Positions 6,854 to 14,171 are shown, counted from the stretch's first letter. The stretch: DNA of 23,656 nucleotides from an uncultured Collinsella sp. (GCA_900549195.1 URNK01000007.1:1-23656), one strand, 5' to 3'. Made by a program: numbers and translations. Notes: a model not told the origin generated them from the letters alone.

Positions 6854-8305
6854 CTAGAAGCTGACATCGAAGCCAGCGCCAGCGCCCTCTTCATCAGTGG
6901 TCGGCACGCCCTTTGCCTTGTTGTAGGCAAAGATCAAGACGATCGGCACGATGAAGGCGATGAGATTGCCGGCCACATACCACACGAGCGTCTCGGGCGT
7001 GACGATGAGCAGGCCAAGCACGCCGGTCAGACCCTGACCGATGGCGCGCACCTCAAAGAGCTTCACGAAGGCACCGCCGCAGCCTGCACCGATGCAAGCG
7101 CAGACGAACGGGATGATCGAGTAGCGCATGTTTGCAGCAAAAATTGCGGGCTCGGAGATACCGACCAGCGTCGGGATAAAGGACGACATGCAGATGTTGC
7201 GCTCTTTGGAGTGCTTCTTGTGAATGAGATACATGCCGATGGCGCCGCCGCCCTGGGCGATGATGGAAACCGACCAGATGGCCTGGATGTAGTTGAAGCC
7301 GGTCGTGGCAACGAGGTTGGCCTCAATACCCTGGATGAACTGATGCGTACCGGTAACGACGAGCGGCTGCAGGAATGCGGCAAAGACAAAGGCACCGAAG
7401 ACGCCCATCCTGTTGTACAGGATATCGATTACACCGGCGAGGACGTCGCCGATCAGGTTGCCGAGCGGGCCGAACACGGTGAACAGGGCGACGTTAGCAA
7501 GAATCAGGGTAACGGTCGGGACAAAGACGAACGAAACGACCTCGGGGATGTACTTCTGGGCAATCTTTTCGACCTTGGCCATAAACCAGGCAGTCAGGAT
7601 TGCAGGGAATACGCCGCCCTGGAAAGCAACCATGGGAATGGAGAGCGGACCAAAGTTCCAGTACTCAGCACCCGTCGGGTCCATAACGAACGTGTTGCGG
7701 TTCATAAGGCTCGGGTGAACCATGACGATACCGACGAGGATGCCCAGAATCGGGTTACCGCCAAAACGCTTGACTGCGCTGTACATAACCAGGACAGGCA
7801 GGTAGTCGAACGTGGTGGCGATAATGGCAAAGAAGCTTGCGAGGTTCTTGAGGAACTCGCTGTGATCGGCGAGGCTACCTTCCATGCCAAAGAGGCCGTT
7901 GGCAACGATCAGCGACTTAAGGCCGATGATGATAGCAGCGCCGACGAAGGCGGGAATGATGGGGATAAAGATGTCCGAGAATACCTTGAGGACCGAGAAG
8001 AACTTGCCCTTCTTGTCCGCCTCGGCGCCCTTGACCTCGGAAGCGCTGATCTCCTTAACGCCCGTCAGGGCCATAAACTCATCGTAAACCTTGTTGACGG
8101 TACCGGTACCGAAAATGATCATGAGCTGGCCGCTGTTGTACAGCACGCCCTTGACGCCATCGATGTTCTCGAGCTCGGCCTTGTTGTATTTGCTCGTATC
8201 CTTGAGCACCAGACGCAGACGGGTCACGCAATGCGTGGCGCCCTCGATGTTCTCCAGTCCGCCGACGTTGTCGACGACTTGCTGGGACACTGCCTTGTAG
8301 TCCAT
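6854..8305 (-). CDS. PTS EIIBC component, glucose/sucrose (ScrA/SacP-like) type
   Basis: This membrane permease imports and phosphorylates its sugar. The EIIB domain (1-85) has the phospho-acceptor Cys26 in GATHCVTRLRLVLKD. The EIIC domain (about 105-475) has around ten hydrophobic segments and the GISEPAIF signature (382-389), with VTGTHQ (317-322) before it. There is no EIIA domain, so phosphate must come from a EIIA encoded elsewhere. Sucrose is the likeliest substrate because scrB lies downstream, but this EIIBC family also takes trehalose and beta-glucosides. I start at ATG 8303-8305 (MDYKAVSQQ), with GGAG six bases upstream. The in-frame ATG at 8317 directly follows its only purine tract. 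The preceding hydrolase stops 45 bp upstream. Confidence 0.92.
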   Translation of the reverse strand: MDYKAVSQQVVDNVGGLENIEGATHCVTRLRLVLKDTSKYNKAELENIDGVKGVLYNSGQLMIIFGTGTVNKVYDEFMALTGVKEISASEVKGAEADKKGKFFSVLKVFSDIFIPIIPAFVGAAIIIGLKSLIVANGLFGMEGSLADHSEFLKNLASFFAIIATTFDYLPVLVMYSAVKRFGGNPILGILVGIVMVHPSLMNRNTFVMDPTGAEYWNFGPLSIPMVAFQGGVFPAILTAWFMAKVEKIAQKYIPEVVSFVFVPTVTLILANVALFTVFGPLGNLIGDVLAGVIDILYNRMGVFGAFVFAAFLQPLVVTGTHQFIQGIEANLVATTGFNYIQAIWSVSIIAQGGGAIGMYLIHKKHSKERNICMSSFIPTLVGISEPAIFAANMRYSIIPFVCACIGAGCGGAFVKLFEVRAIGQGLTGVLGLLIVTPETLVWYVAGNLIAFIVPIVLIFAYNKAKGVPTTDEEGAGAGFDVSF

Positions 8306-8350
8306 GTTCCTCTCCATTCCTTTTCTAAATCATAAAACGGTTCGTTGCCG

Positions 8351-9733
8351 CTACAGAGACGCGATCGTTGCGTTTGCGCACTTGAGCGCACCGTCGGTGA
8401 CGGTAAGCGCCACACCCTGGCCCTGCTTGTTGCAGAAGCGAGCGTTGAGCGCAACATCATCGACAAAGATGGTCGCGATGTCGTCGTCGACGACCAGACG
8501 CACATGGTGAGTGCCCTCGCCCTTAAAGAACAACGGACGCTCGAGGCCCATGTTGTTGACCTGGAACCACGGGTACTGGGGAGCCGGCGTGAACTCGAGC
8601 TTGCCCTCGCGCAGGTTGGCGCGGAACTCATAGGCAAGACCGGTCTCGGCGTCCTCGGCGAACTTGACCGAGAAGCCGGCAGCGTTACCGCCGAGCTCAA
8701 TGTCGGCATCGAGCAAGTAGGTGGAGCCGGCATCCGCGGCGAGCACCTGCTCGACCTTGCCCGACTCGCAGGAGAGCTCGAAGGCTTCGACAGCCTTGCC
8801 CTCGCCAAAGGCGCCGAGCATGCTCTCGGGAAGCTTGGTGCCGAGCGTTCCGTCGGCACGCTGAACGATCTCGAGGGGCATAAAGGTGCCACCCCATAGG
8901 TAAGAGCTGGGGTCGCCGCCCTCGTCACGCGTAGGAACCCAACCAAAGAGAACGCGACGCTCGCCATCGAATGCGGTGCGAGCGGCGTAGTACGCGCGGC
9001 CGTCGAAGGAGTCGTCAGCGGGGGTAATCCAAGGACCGTTGATGGACTTGGACATGCGGTAACGGGTCTTGTTGCCGTCGCTGTACTCGGAAAAGACGAG
9101 GTACCACCAGTCGCCCATCTTAAAGAGATCAGGCATCTCAAACATGGTGTACAGGCCCGGGTTCCACCAGTCGCCCTGGAACTCCCAGTTGGTCAGATCC
9201 TTGGAGGTGAACTTGACCAGGCGGCCGGTCATCAGACGCTTGTCCTCGCCCACACGCGTGCCGAGGATGAGCATGTACTCTTCGTTCTCCTCATCCCAAA
9301 GCACAAAGGGATCGCGCCAGTTGCGGTCATCGTAACCCTCCTGGGGCGGAAGCAGCGTCTCGGCGATGTTCTTCTCCCACTTGACGGCGTCGTCGCTCGT
9401 TGCGTGAAGAAGAACCTGCTTCATCAAACGTGCGCGGACCTTATCGCGATTGCAACCAGTGTAGAGCGCATGGTACTTGTCGCCCACCTTAAACACCGTG
9501 CCGGCATAAATGTACTGGTCGACTTCCTCGTCGCCGCCGCGCTCAAGGCTCTCGCCAAAGTCCTTGTAGTTGACGAAATCCTTGGTCGTAGCGAGTGCCC
9601 AGCCAAACGGCTCTCCGAAAGGTTCGGGGTTACGCGTGTCACGCTGATGATAGAGATAGAACGTGCCGTCCTCGCCGTACGGCATGATGTCGCCTACCCA
9701 AATTCCCTCAGGCTGGTAATACACCTTGTGCAT
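8351..9733 (-). CDS. Atypical GH32-like beta-fructosidase (five-bladed propeller hydrolase)
   Basis: This 460-aa protein belongs to the GH32/GH43/GH68 propeller superfamily but departs from standard GH32. In place of WxNDPNG it has WVGDIMP (12-18), with Asp15 as likely nucleophile. RDP (140-142) is kept, and the acid/base motif reads FEMPD (Glu199) rather than ECPD. A C-terminal beta-sandwich includes GTHHVRLVVDDDIATIFVDD. There is no signal peptide, so it is cytoplasmic. ATG 9731-9733 has AAGGAAG six bases upstream; an in-frame GTG at 9751 would overlap that SD. It is the first gene of the LacI-controlled operon, ahead of EIIBC and scrB. A second hydrolase beside ScrB suggests a different phosphorylated or short beta-fructoside, which is inference. 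Confidence 0.8.
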   Translation of the reverse strand: MHKVYYQPEGIWVGDIMPYGEDGTFYLYHQRDTRNPEPFGEPFGWALATTKDFVNYKDFGESLERGGDEEVDQYIYAGTVFKVGDKYHALYTGCNRDKVRARLMKQVLLHATSDDAVKWEKNIAETLLPPQEGYDDRNWRDPFVLWDEENEEYMLILGTRVGEDKRLMTGRLVKFTSKDLTNWEFQGDWWNPGLYTMFEMPDLFKMGDWWYLVFSEYSDGNKTRYRMSKSINGPWITPADDSFDGRAYYAARTAFDGERRVLFGWVPTRDEGGDPSSYLWGGTFMPLEIVQRADGTLGTKLPESMLGAFGEGKAVEAFELSCESGKVEQVLAADAGSTYLLDADIELGGNAAGFSVKFAEDAETGLAYEFRANLREGKLEFTPAPQYPWFQVNNMGLERPLFFKGEGTHHVRLVVDDDIATIFVDDVALNARFCNKQGQGVALTVTDGALKCANATIASL

Positions 9734-9775
9734 CCGAGACTTCCTTTCCACGACATACTAACTCGGTACAATGGC

Positions 9776-9804
9776 AAGATATGTCAATCGTTTTCATATG
9801 TCAA
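9776..9804 (-). promoter_or_regulatory. Promoter of the GH32-EIIBC-scrB operon
   Basis: On the minus strand a perfect -35 TTGACA (9799-9804) lies exactly 17 bp from TATCTT (9776-9781, four of six to consensus). The hydrolase ATG is 43 bp downstream. The tandem operators at 9780-9813 overlap both boxes, so bound repressor would block polymerase. Confidence 0.75.
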
Positions 9805-9813
9805 ACGTTTTCA
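9780..9813 (-). repeat. Two tandem LacI-family operators
   Basis: Read on the minus strand, TGAAAACGTTTGACATA (9797-9813) is followed directly by TGAAAACGATTGACATA (9780-9796), a 17-bp direct repeat with one mismatch. The AACGNTT core is typical of LacI/GalR operators. The 17-bp period puts neighbouring copies on different faces of the helix. Related sites occur at 9848-9864 and 10946-10962. Confidence 0.75.
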
Positions 9814-9847
9814 CGCCAATACGTCTTTTCGCAGTTCCAGTCGTCGG

Positions 9848-9864
9848 CAAACGGTTGACATATG
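9848..9864 (+). promoter_or_regulatory. Third operator-like site, inverted relative to the tandem pair
   Basis: CAAACGGTTGACATATG on the plus strand matches the operator unit AACGTTTGACATATG with one substitution in the core. It lies about 35 bp upstream of the tandem pair in opposite orientation, a spacing compatible with a short repression loop. It might instead be an unrelated TTGACA. Confidence 0.5.
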
Positions 9865-9916
9865 CCGGTGAACGGTCATCAGAGGCGTTTGAGGAATTCT
9901 TTTGGCACGGGATGAA

Positions 9917-10927
9917 CTACGCGGTTTTGCCCTCAATGAGTTCAACGGGGAGCTTGATATTCGATTCGGGATTATCGCCGTTAATAAGAGCGATGATGGA
10001 TTGCGCCGCGAGCTCTCCGATGCGATCGATATCTTGACGTACGGTTGTTAAGTCAGGCATAAACGTCATAGTGCGGCGGGCACCATCCGCGCCCACGACC
10101 TTAATGTCGTCTGGAGCGCTCAAGCCGCGCTGCTTCATCACGTTGAGACAGATGGCCGCCATCGTATCGTCTCCCGCAAAGATGCCGTCAATATCGGGGT
10201 TCTCATCGAGGATCTTCGCAACGACCGCGCCCTTTTCGTCGTCGGGCTTAACGAACTCAACCTCACGGACAAGCGCGGACAAACCGGCCTGCTCAACAAC
10301 ATCGAGGTAGGCATCGGTACGCTTATTGGCAGGCATGCGCATGCGGCTATTGCTGCGCAGGCACAGGATACGCCTGCAGCCGTCATCAATCAGACGGCGC
10401 GTGGCGAGCTCGCCGATGCCATAGCTGTCACTTGCAATCTGGACAGAGCCCTCGCCAAGATCGCAGTCGATGCCAACCAGGCTCAAGCCCATCTCGGCAT
10501 ATGCCTCGGCACCGATATTGAGGGAGTTGACGATGACGCCGTCGACCATATTGCGGCGGAGCATGTCGATATAGGAACGCTCAAGATCAGGTCGATTGGC
10601 GCTGTTGCACAGCAACATCTTAAAGCCGTTTTCCGCCAACGTGCGCTCGACCGCCTGCACAACCTGAGCATGGAACGGACTGCTCACAAAGGGAACGATC
10701 ATGCCGATAAGGTTCAGACGGCCGTTGAGCATGGCACGGGCGATATCGTTGGGCGTATAGTTGATGCGCTCCATCGCGGCGTGGACCTTATCGCGGGTCT
10801 CTTGGCTAATATAACCGCGGTTATTAAGCACGCGAGATACCGTAGTAGGCGAAACCCCCGCCACCGCTGCAACTTCCTTGATGCCAGGCTTAGCAGAATC
10901 CTTAGAACGAGTGCCCTCGCGAGCCAT
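9917..10927 (-). CDS. LacI-family transcriptional repressor of the sucrose/fructoside operon
   Basis: This 336-aa regulator has a LacI helix-turn-helix (residues 16-35, IKEVAAVAGVSPTTVSRVLN) and the hinge region ending INYTPNDIARAML. A periplasmic-binding-protein-like effector domain follows (NLIGMIVPFVSSPFHAQVVQ; IFAGDDTMAAICLNVMKQRG). It probably represses the downstream PTS operon until a sugar or sugar phosphate binds. ATG 10925-10927 has GGGGAGG five bases upstream. An ATG at 10948 would put that SD inside the coding region. The operon begins 183 bp downstream on the same strand, and the intervening DNA carries three operator-like copies. A fourth copy lies just before lacI itself, so autoregulation is likely. 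Confidence 0.92.
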   Translation of the reverse strand: MAREGTRSKDSAKPGIKEVAAVAGVSPTTVSRVLNNRGYISQETRDKVHAAMERINYTPNDIARAMLNGRLNLIGMIVPFVSSPFHAQVVQAVERTLAENGFKMLLCNSANRPDLERSYIDMLRRNMVDGVIVNSLNIGAEAYAEMGLSLVGIDCDLGEGSVQIASDSYGIGELATRRLIDDGCRRILCLRSNSRMRMPANKRTDAYLDVVEQAGLSALVREVEFVKPDDEKGAVVAKILDENPDIDGIFAGDDTMAAICLNVMKQRGLSAPDDIKVVGADGARRTMTFMPDLTTVRQDIDRIGELAAQSIIALINGDNPESNIKLPVELIEGKTA

Positions 10928-10945
10928 AGCACCCTCCCCTATCAA

Positions 10946-10962
10946 CATGTCATACGTTTACA
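10946..10962 (-). promoter_or_regulatory. Autoregulatory LacI-type operator upstream of lacI
   Basis: TGTAAACGTATGACATG on the minus strand matches the 17-bp operator unit of the operon promoter at 14 of 17 positions. It lies 18 bases before the lacI ATG, where a bound repressor would block its own expression. I could not assign confident -35/-10 boxes here. Confidence 0.6.
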
Positions 10963-11080
10963 TACGAACAAAGCATACCCCAACAACAGCGGGAAGACGG
11001 TAACAGCACAAGTAAGTAAACGACTCATCCAAATAATTAGGAGAGTTCCGCCTAAAGGGTGACTCCGAAGAACCCCGCTT

Positions 11081-11203
11081 GGCCGTTTTTGGGTTATTTT
11101 CCAAAACATCCCGCAGGACGCAAAGAGGCCCCGCCGCGCAACGCGCGCAGCGGAGCCTCTTTGCATGTCCGAGGACGTTTTGGAAAATAACCCAAAACCG
11201 GCC
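11081..11203. repeat. 123-bp nested inverted-repeat element (cruciform or MITE-like)
   Basis: Outer arms 11081-11111 and 11173-11203 are reverse complements over 31 bp with two mismatches; the inner 21 positions (11087-11107 and 11177-11197) match perfectly. Nested inside, GCAAAGAGGC (11120-11129) pairs with GCCTCTTTGC (11155-11164) around a GC-rich apex. There is no ORF. It could be a transcript end for the PFL small gene, or a miniature repeat with terminal inverted repeats. Confidence 0.7.
11120..11164 (-). terminator. Probable terminator of the split-PFL operon (inner hairpin)
   Basis: This is the first strong hairpin past the glycyl-radical-domain gene: a 10-bp perfect stem capped by a GC-rich apex with further pairing. 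The T-tract is short (CTCTTT, inside the stem), so termination efficiency is uncertain; the flanking outer arms may contribute. Confidence 0.45.
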
Positions 11204-11231
11204 CCAGTAATCCTACAGGAGTTAAATCCCT

Positions 11232-11483
11232 TTAGAACTTGTTGTGGAAGGTACGCGCAATGACCTCGTCCTGCTGCTCCTTGGTGAGCGTGTGGAAGTT
11301 CACGGCATAGCCGGAAACGCGGATGGTCAGCTGCGGGTACTTCTCGGGGTGAGCCTGAGCGTCGAGCAGCGTCTCACGGTTGAAGACGTTGATGTTCAGG
11401 TGGTGGCCACCCTTCTCGGCGTAAGCGTCGAGCATGTGGACCAGGTTATCGGCCTGGGTCTCGGAAACTTCAGAAACCTTCAT
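11232..11483 (-). CDS. Free-standing glycyl-radical domain of pyruvate formate-lyase (grcA-like small subunit)
   Basis: This 83-aa protein matches the extreme C terminus of PFL. GGHHLNINVFNRETLLDA (25-42) and PEKYPQLTIRVSGYAVNF (46-63) correspond to E. coli GGQHLNVNVMNREMLLDA and PEKYPQLTIRVSGYAVRF. Gly58 is the radical glycine (Gly734 in E. coli). It is shorter than E. coli GrcA/YfiD (127 aa) and closer to true PFL. The adjacent large PFL ORF lacks exactly this domain, so I infer an obligate partner rather than only a repair part. ATG 11481-11483 has AAGGAG seven bases upstream. It lies 85 bp after the large ORF, in another frame, with two hairpins between. Confidence 0.93.
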   Translation of the reverse strand: MKVSEVSETQADNLVHMLDAYAEKGGHHLNINVFNRETLLDAQAHPEKYPQLTIRVSGYAVNFHTLTKEQQDEVIARTFHNKF

Positions 11484-11506
11484 AATATGTCTCCTTCGAT
11501 TAATAG

Positions 11507-11567
11507 GCGCCGGCCGAAACCGGCGCGCTAATCAGTAATCGTTATTGTTAGTATAGCACTAACAATA
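11507..11567 (-). other. Double-hairpin intercistronic element between the two PFL genes
   Basis: Just past the large-ORF stop, TATTGTTAGT (11543-11552) and ACTAACAATA (11558-11567) form a perfect 10-bp stem with a five-base loop. A second GC-rich stem, GCGCCGG (11507-11513) with CCGGCGC (11520-11526), follows. Neither is followed by a T-run on the minus strand, so they look more like RNase-protection or processing structures than terminators. They could set the small-to-large subunit ratio. Confidence 0.6.
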
Positions 11568-11568
11568 G

Positions 11569-13620
11569 TTACTCGCCCAGCTGATCAAGGTCGATATCGC
11601 CAAAGAACACCTGGTCCTCCTTGCCGAGCGCACTCGGGATGATGGAGAAGGTGTTGGAGATGCCGTCCTGGGCATCGCGGAACGGGAGCTTGGAAACCGA
11701 AGACAGCGAAGCGATGGCGCCGTGGCTATCGCGCTTGTGCATGGGGTTAGCACCCGGGGCGAACGGCTGGCCAGCCTTGCGGCCGTCGGGCGTGGAGCCG
11801 GTCTTCTTACCGTACACGACGTTGGAAGTAATGGTCAGAACCGAGGTCGTGGGCACGGAGTTGCGGTAGGTGTCGTTCATGCGGATGTACTCCATGAACT
11901 GGTGCACAACGTCGTGAGCGATCTGGTCGACGCGGTCGTCGTCGTTACCGTACTTGGGGAACTCGCCCTCGGTCTCGAAGTCGACGATGATGCCGTTCTC
12001 GTCACGGACGGGGTGGACCTTGGCGTACTTGATGGCGGACAGGGAGTCAGCCACGACGGAAAGGCCAGCGATGCCCGTAGCGAACCAGCGGTGCACGTGC
12101 TTGTCGTGCAGAGCCATCTGAATGCGCTCGTAGCAGTACTTATCGTGCATGTAGTGGATGATGTTCAGCGAGTTGACGTACACGCCAGCGAGCCACTTCA
12201 TCATGTCGTTGTACTTGGCCACAACGTCGTCGTAATCGAGCGTATCGCCCTCGACGGCGCGATACTTGGGGCCGACCTGCTTCTTGGAGACCTCGTCAAC
12301 ACCGCCGTTGAGTGCGTACAGCAGGCACTTGGCCAGGTTGGCGCGGGCGCCGAAGAACTGCATCTCCTTGCCGATGCGCATGGAGGACACGCAGCAGGCG
12401 ATGCCGTAGTCGTCGCCGTGGTAAACGCGCATGAGGTCGTCGTTCTCGTACTGGATCGAGGAGCTGGCGACAGAAGTCTTGGCGCAGAACTTCTTGAAGT
12501 TCTCGGGCAGACGGGTCGACCACAGAACGGTCATGTTGGGCTCGGGGCTGGTGCCCATGTTCTCGAGCGTGTGCAGGTAGCGGTAGCTCATCTTGGTAAC
12601 GAGCGTACGGCCGTCGACACCCATGCCGCCGATGGACTCGGTGACCCACTGCGGATCGCCGGTGAACAGGGCCTGGTACTCGGGGGTACGGGCAAACTTG
12701 ACCATGCGGAGCTTCATGATGAAGTGATCCACGAACTCCTGGATCTGCTCCTCGGTGAAGGTGCCGTTGGCAAGGTCGCGCTCAGCGTAGATGTCGATGA
12801 ACGTAGAGGTACGGCCGATGGACATAGCAGCGCCGTTCTGCTCCTTGACGGCAGCAAGGTAGGCGAAGTACATCCACTGGATGGCCTCCTGCGTGTTGGT
12901 AGCAGGGTTGGAAATGTCGAAACCATAGGTCTCGGCCATCATCTTGAGCTCGCCGAGGGCGCGGATCTGCTCCTGCAGCTCCTCACGATCGCGGATGTTG
13001 TCGGCGGTCATGACCGTCGGGGTGGAAGCCTTCTGGGCCTCCTTGTCCTTGATCAGGTAGTCGACACCGTACAGGGCGACACGACGGTAGTCGCCGATGA
13101 TGCGGCCGCGGCCATAGCCATCGGGCAGACCGGTGATGATGTGAGCCGAGCGGCAAGCACGCATCTCGGGGGTGTAGACATCGAAGACGCCAGCGTTGTG
13201 GGTCTTGCGCTCGAAGGTGTAGCGCTCAACAACGTTCTCGTCGACCTTGTAGCCGTGCTGGCTGGCAGCCTGGCAAGCGATGCGGATACCACCGTTGACG
13301 TGCAGCGCGCGCTTGAGCGGCTTGTCGGTCTGGAGGCCAACAATGGTCTCCTTGTCGCGATGGGCATTATCGATGTAGCCAGCGGGGTGGCTCACGATAC
13401 CCGTGACGGTCTTGGTGTCCATATCGAGGACACCACCCTGCTCGCGCTCCTTAAGCAGCAGGTCGAGAACCTCGCCCCACAGCTCCTTGGTACGCTCGGT
13501 CGGACCTACGAGGAACGACTCGTCGCCCTCGTAGGGGGTGTAGTTCTTCTGGATGAAGTCTCGGACGTCAACCTCTCCCGTCCAGATACCTTCCTTGAAG
13601 CCTTCCCATGCCTCCTGCAT
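11569..13620 (-). CDS. pflB: Pyruvate formate-lyase catalytic subunit lacking the glycyl-radical domain
   Basis: PFL (formate C-acetyltransferase) converts pyruvate and CoA to acetyl-CoA and formate in anaerobic cytoplasm. This 683-aa ORF covers the ten-stranded barrel: GLPDGYGRGRIIGDYRRVALYG (164-185) and the catalytic Cys409-Cys410 in YGIACCVSSM (418/419 in E. coli). It then runs DGISNTFSIIPSALGKEDQV and stops at LDQLGE. E. coli PFL is 760 aa and continues about 70 residues through the RVSGYAV radical loop, which is missing here and encoded by the next gene. Together they make 766 residues. ATG 13618-13620 has GGAG twelve bases upstream, rather far, lying in the loop of a small GTAAC/GTTAC stem. 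Confidence 0.95.
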   Translation of the reverse strand: MQEAWEGFKEGIWTGEVDVRDFIQKNYTPYEGDESFLVGPTERTKELWGEVLDLLLKEREQGGVLDMDTKTVTGIVSHPAGYIDNAHRDKETIVGLQTDKPLKRALHVNGGIRIACQAASQHGYKVDENVVERYTFERKTHNAGVFDVYTPEMRACRSAHIITGLPDGYGRGRIIGDYRRVALYGVDYLIKDKEAQKASTPTVMTADNIRDREELQEQIRALGELKMMAETYGFDISNPATNTQEAIQWMYFAYLAAVKEQNGAAMSIGRTSTFIDIYAERDLANGTFTEEQIQEFVDHFIMKLRMVKFARTPEYQALFTGDPQWVTESIGGMGVDGRTLVTKMSYRYLHTLENMGTSPEPNMTVLWSTRLPENFKKFCAKTSVASSSIQYENDDLMRVYHGDDYGIACCVSSMRIGKEMQFFGARANLAKCLLYALNGGVDEVSKKQVGPKYRAVEGDTLDYDDVVAKYNDMMKWLAGVYVNSLNIIHYMHDKYCYERIQMALHDKHVHRWFATGIAGLSVVADSLSAIKYAKVHPVRDENGIIVDFETEGEFPKYGNDDDRVDQIAHDVVHQFMEYIRMNDTYRNSVPTTSVLTITSNVVYGKKTGSTPDGRKAGQPFAPGANPMHKRDSHGAIASLSSVSKLPFRDAQDGISNTFSIIPSALGKEDQVFFGDIDLDQLGE

Positions 13621-14168
13621 TGTGTAACCACGCTCCTAGTTACGTGTAATGCGGCGCTCTCTCACACCGCTGCTTATTGAATTCTTGAATTTTCGGCTTG
13701 CACTACCGGTTTCTTCCGTTCTTCACTACACGTTGGTGCAGGAAAAACGTTTGTCCACCTTGGAACTACAACCCAAAACCCAAGATTTCACCCGTTTGAG
13801 AAGGATAACATAGCGACCCTCTCCATCTGGGCTGTTATATGTTTCTTTTTTTATATCATAAGGGCGTTTTTTACAAACCCGCAGGAAATGCGAGCGCGAA
13901 CAACTACCGTTCACCGATTTGTTTGGTTTTTTCCTTGCCTTTGTACGACGTTCACTCTAGCTGTTATGCCAGCTTTAGCAGGGTAAAGTGCCTCTGAGTA
14001 GGCTTTAGGGCATGCCTAACGATCTGCCCCTAACTTTGCTGGCACCGACGGTGTACGGAGGTCGCCTAAAGGTAGTTTTCTAGACATGTCCCAAAATCTA
14101 CCGCATAGGGTACGCGTGCAAGGGTATCATCTTTCACCGAAAATAGTTTCTAGTGTTAGGGGTTTTCG
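13621..14168. other. Divergent intergenic region: pflB promoter/leader and MarR-operon promoter
   Basis: This 548-bp region lies between divergent genes, and I find no convincing gene in it. For pflB the best candidate promoter is TTTGTA (13872-13877) and TATAAA (13850-13855) with 16-bp spacing on the minus strand, which would give a leader over 200 bases long. TTGAATTCTTGAATT at 13677-13691 is a short direct repeat that may bind a regulator. On the MarR side, TAGTTTTCTAG (14073-14083) and TAGTTTCTAG (14144-14153) are similar copies that could be MarR operators. The stretch 13965-14045 contains several partly complementary GC/AT blocks I could not resolve. Confidence 0.4.
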
Positions 14169-14171
14169 GTG
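14135..14171 (+). promoter_or_regulatory. Inverted repeat spanning the MarR gene start codon
   Basis: CACCGAAAA (14135-14143) is the exact reverse complement of TTTTCGGTG (14163-14171). The right arm contains the GTG start codon, and the SD-like AGGGG lies in the loop next to it. It may be a MarR-dimer operator or an RNA hairpin limiting translation. Confidence 0.55.

Noticed and set aside
11484..11571. Frameshift or assembly error as the cause of the split PFL
   Set aside because: The two ORFs are in different frames, but they are separated by 85 bp with a stop, two stem-loops, an SD and an ATG. Joining them by one indel would not remove this extra sequence.
11722..13680. A 652-codon open frame antisense to the PFL large gene
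   Set aside because: It mirrors the GC-biased codons of pflB, has low-complexity Val/His/Asp/Leu composition and no SD; the PFL reading is certain.
13677..13691. TTGAATTCTTGAATT as an FNR or Rex site for pflB
   Set aside because: It lacks the spacing of TTGAT-N4-ATCAA and of TTGTGA-N6-TCACAA; it is noted only as a short repeat.
13726..13914. A 62-codon minus-strand ORF upstream of pflB
   Set aside because: GTG start without SD, basic/serine-rich composition, and it overlaps the likely promoter and leader of pflB.
13995..14006. TGAGTAGGCTTT shared with the inverted-repeat element at 20785-20796
   Set aside because: A 12-base match between two places is expected by chance in a window of this length, and the flanks do not match.
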